A model generated the notes under the pieces. The model saw only the letters and a program-made list of their open reading frames with translations, made no database searches and was not told the origin of the DNA. Below are positions 12,953-12,966 of a stretch of 12,966 bases of DNA, piece after piece (the stretch's first letter is position 1; each line of letters begins with the position of its first letter). The stretch is from Moraxella equi (GTDB lineage: Bacteria > Pseudomonadota > Gammaproteobacteria > Pseudomonadales > Moraxellaceae): positions 1 to 12,966 of the forward strand of contig NZ_MXAP01000073.1 of the NCBI RefSeq assembly GCF_002027555.1. The letters are read 5' to 3'. Made by a program: the position numbers and the translations under genes.

Positions 12953-12966
12953 ACCTCTTTCCAAAC
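12951..12966. mobile_element. Possible terminal end of an insertion sequence
   Basis: The last 16 bases (AGACCTCTTTCCAAAC) interrupt the toxin after a TTA, a common 3-bp target of IS5-type elements, whose ends often read GA-C-TTTGCAAA. The sequence shares a GAC-TC-T-C-AAA spacing pattern with the left end of the element at 7045. Only 16 bases are visible, so this is a guess. Confidence 0.3.

Noticed and set aside
1..12966. tRNA, rRNA, CRISPR array, prophage genes, riboswitch, replication origin.
   Set aside because: No cloverleaf, regularly spaced direct repeats, phage proteins or recognised aptamer seen when reading both strands by eye; faint structured RNAs could be missed without covariance searches.

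Overview
The window looks like a chromosomal segment from the Moraxellaceae, most likely a Moraxella species. This rests on moderate G+C with AT-rich intergenic DNA, a protein complement of gammaproteobacterial type (Orn, Aat, Hsp33, QueA, Mrp, NnrS), and many small palindromic or terminal-repeat intergenic elements. The assignment is inference from recall of these families; no database was searched.

Layout, left to right. (1) Positions 1-75 hold the first 25 codons of a gene reading leftward off the edge, with a promoter and a 21-bp palindrome upstream. (2) Positions 370-2689, plus strand: a basic low-complexity protein of unknown function, then oligoribonuclease (orn) with its own promoter and, 35 bp behind it, a membrane-anchored HExxHxxGxxH metalloprotease. 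(3) Positions 2701-5049, minus strand: hslO (Hsp33) and its terminator, a RelB/RelE-type toxin-antitoxin pair with its own promoter, and a decayed membrane-protein gene interrupted by a 105-bp terminal-repeat element and also frameshifted. (4) Positions 5404-7013, plus strand: aat (N-end-rule aminoacyl transferase) and a rhomboid serine protease, followed by a 122-bp MITE-like element. (5) Positions 7193-9677, minus strand: nnrS (12-TM NO-response family) and mrp/apbC (Fe-S carrier ATPase), probably one operon. (6) Positions 9855-12497, plus strand: queA (queuosine synthesis) and a DUF389 membrane protein with a long charged, AT-rich N-terminal extension. (7) Positions 12511-12966: a DUF1778/GNAT (TacA/TacT-like) toxin-antitoxin locus. 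Its antitoxin has two single-base frameshifts, and its toxin stops after 30 codons where sequence resembling an IS end begins.

Most genes are housekeeping: RNA turnover (Orn), tRNA modification (QueA), regulated proteolysis (Aat), redox chaperoning (Hsp33), Fe-S and NO metabolism (Mrp, NnrS), and membrane proteolysis (rhomboid, matrixin-like). They do not form one pathway. The accessory content is two toxin-antitoxin modules and several non-autonomous repeats, and these mark the places where genes have decayed. I found no clear new multi-gene system. The items most worth a second look are the repeat that splits the membrane-protein gene in frame, the similar inverted repeats around the ribosome-binding sites of both antitoxins, and the ruined DUF1778/GNAT module at the right edge. 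An open reading frame at the left edge and an IS-like end at the right edge are compatible with the window being a draft contig that stops at repeats.
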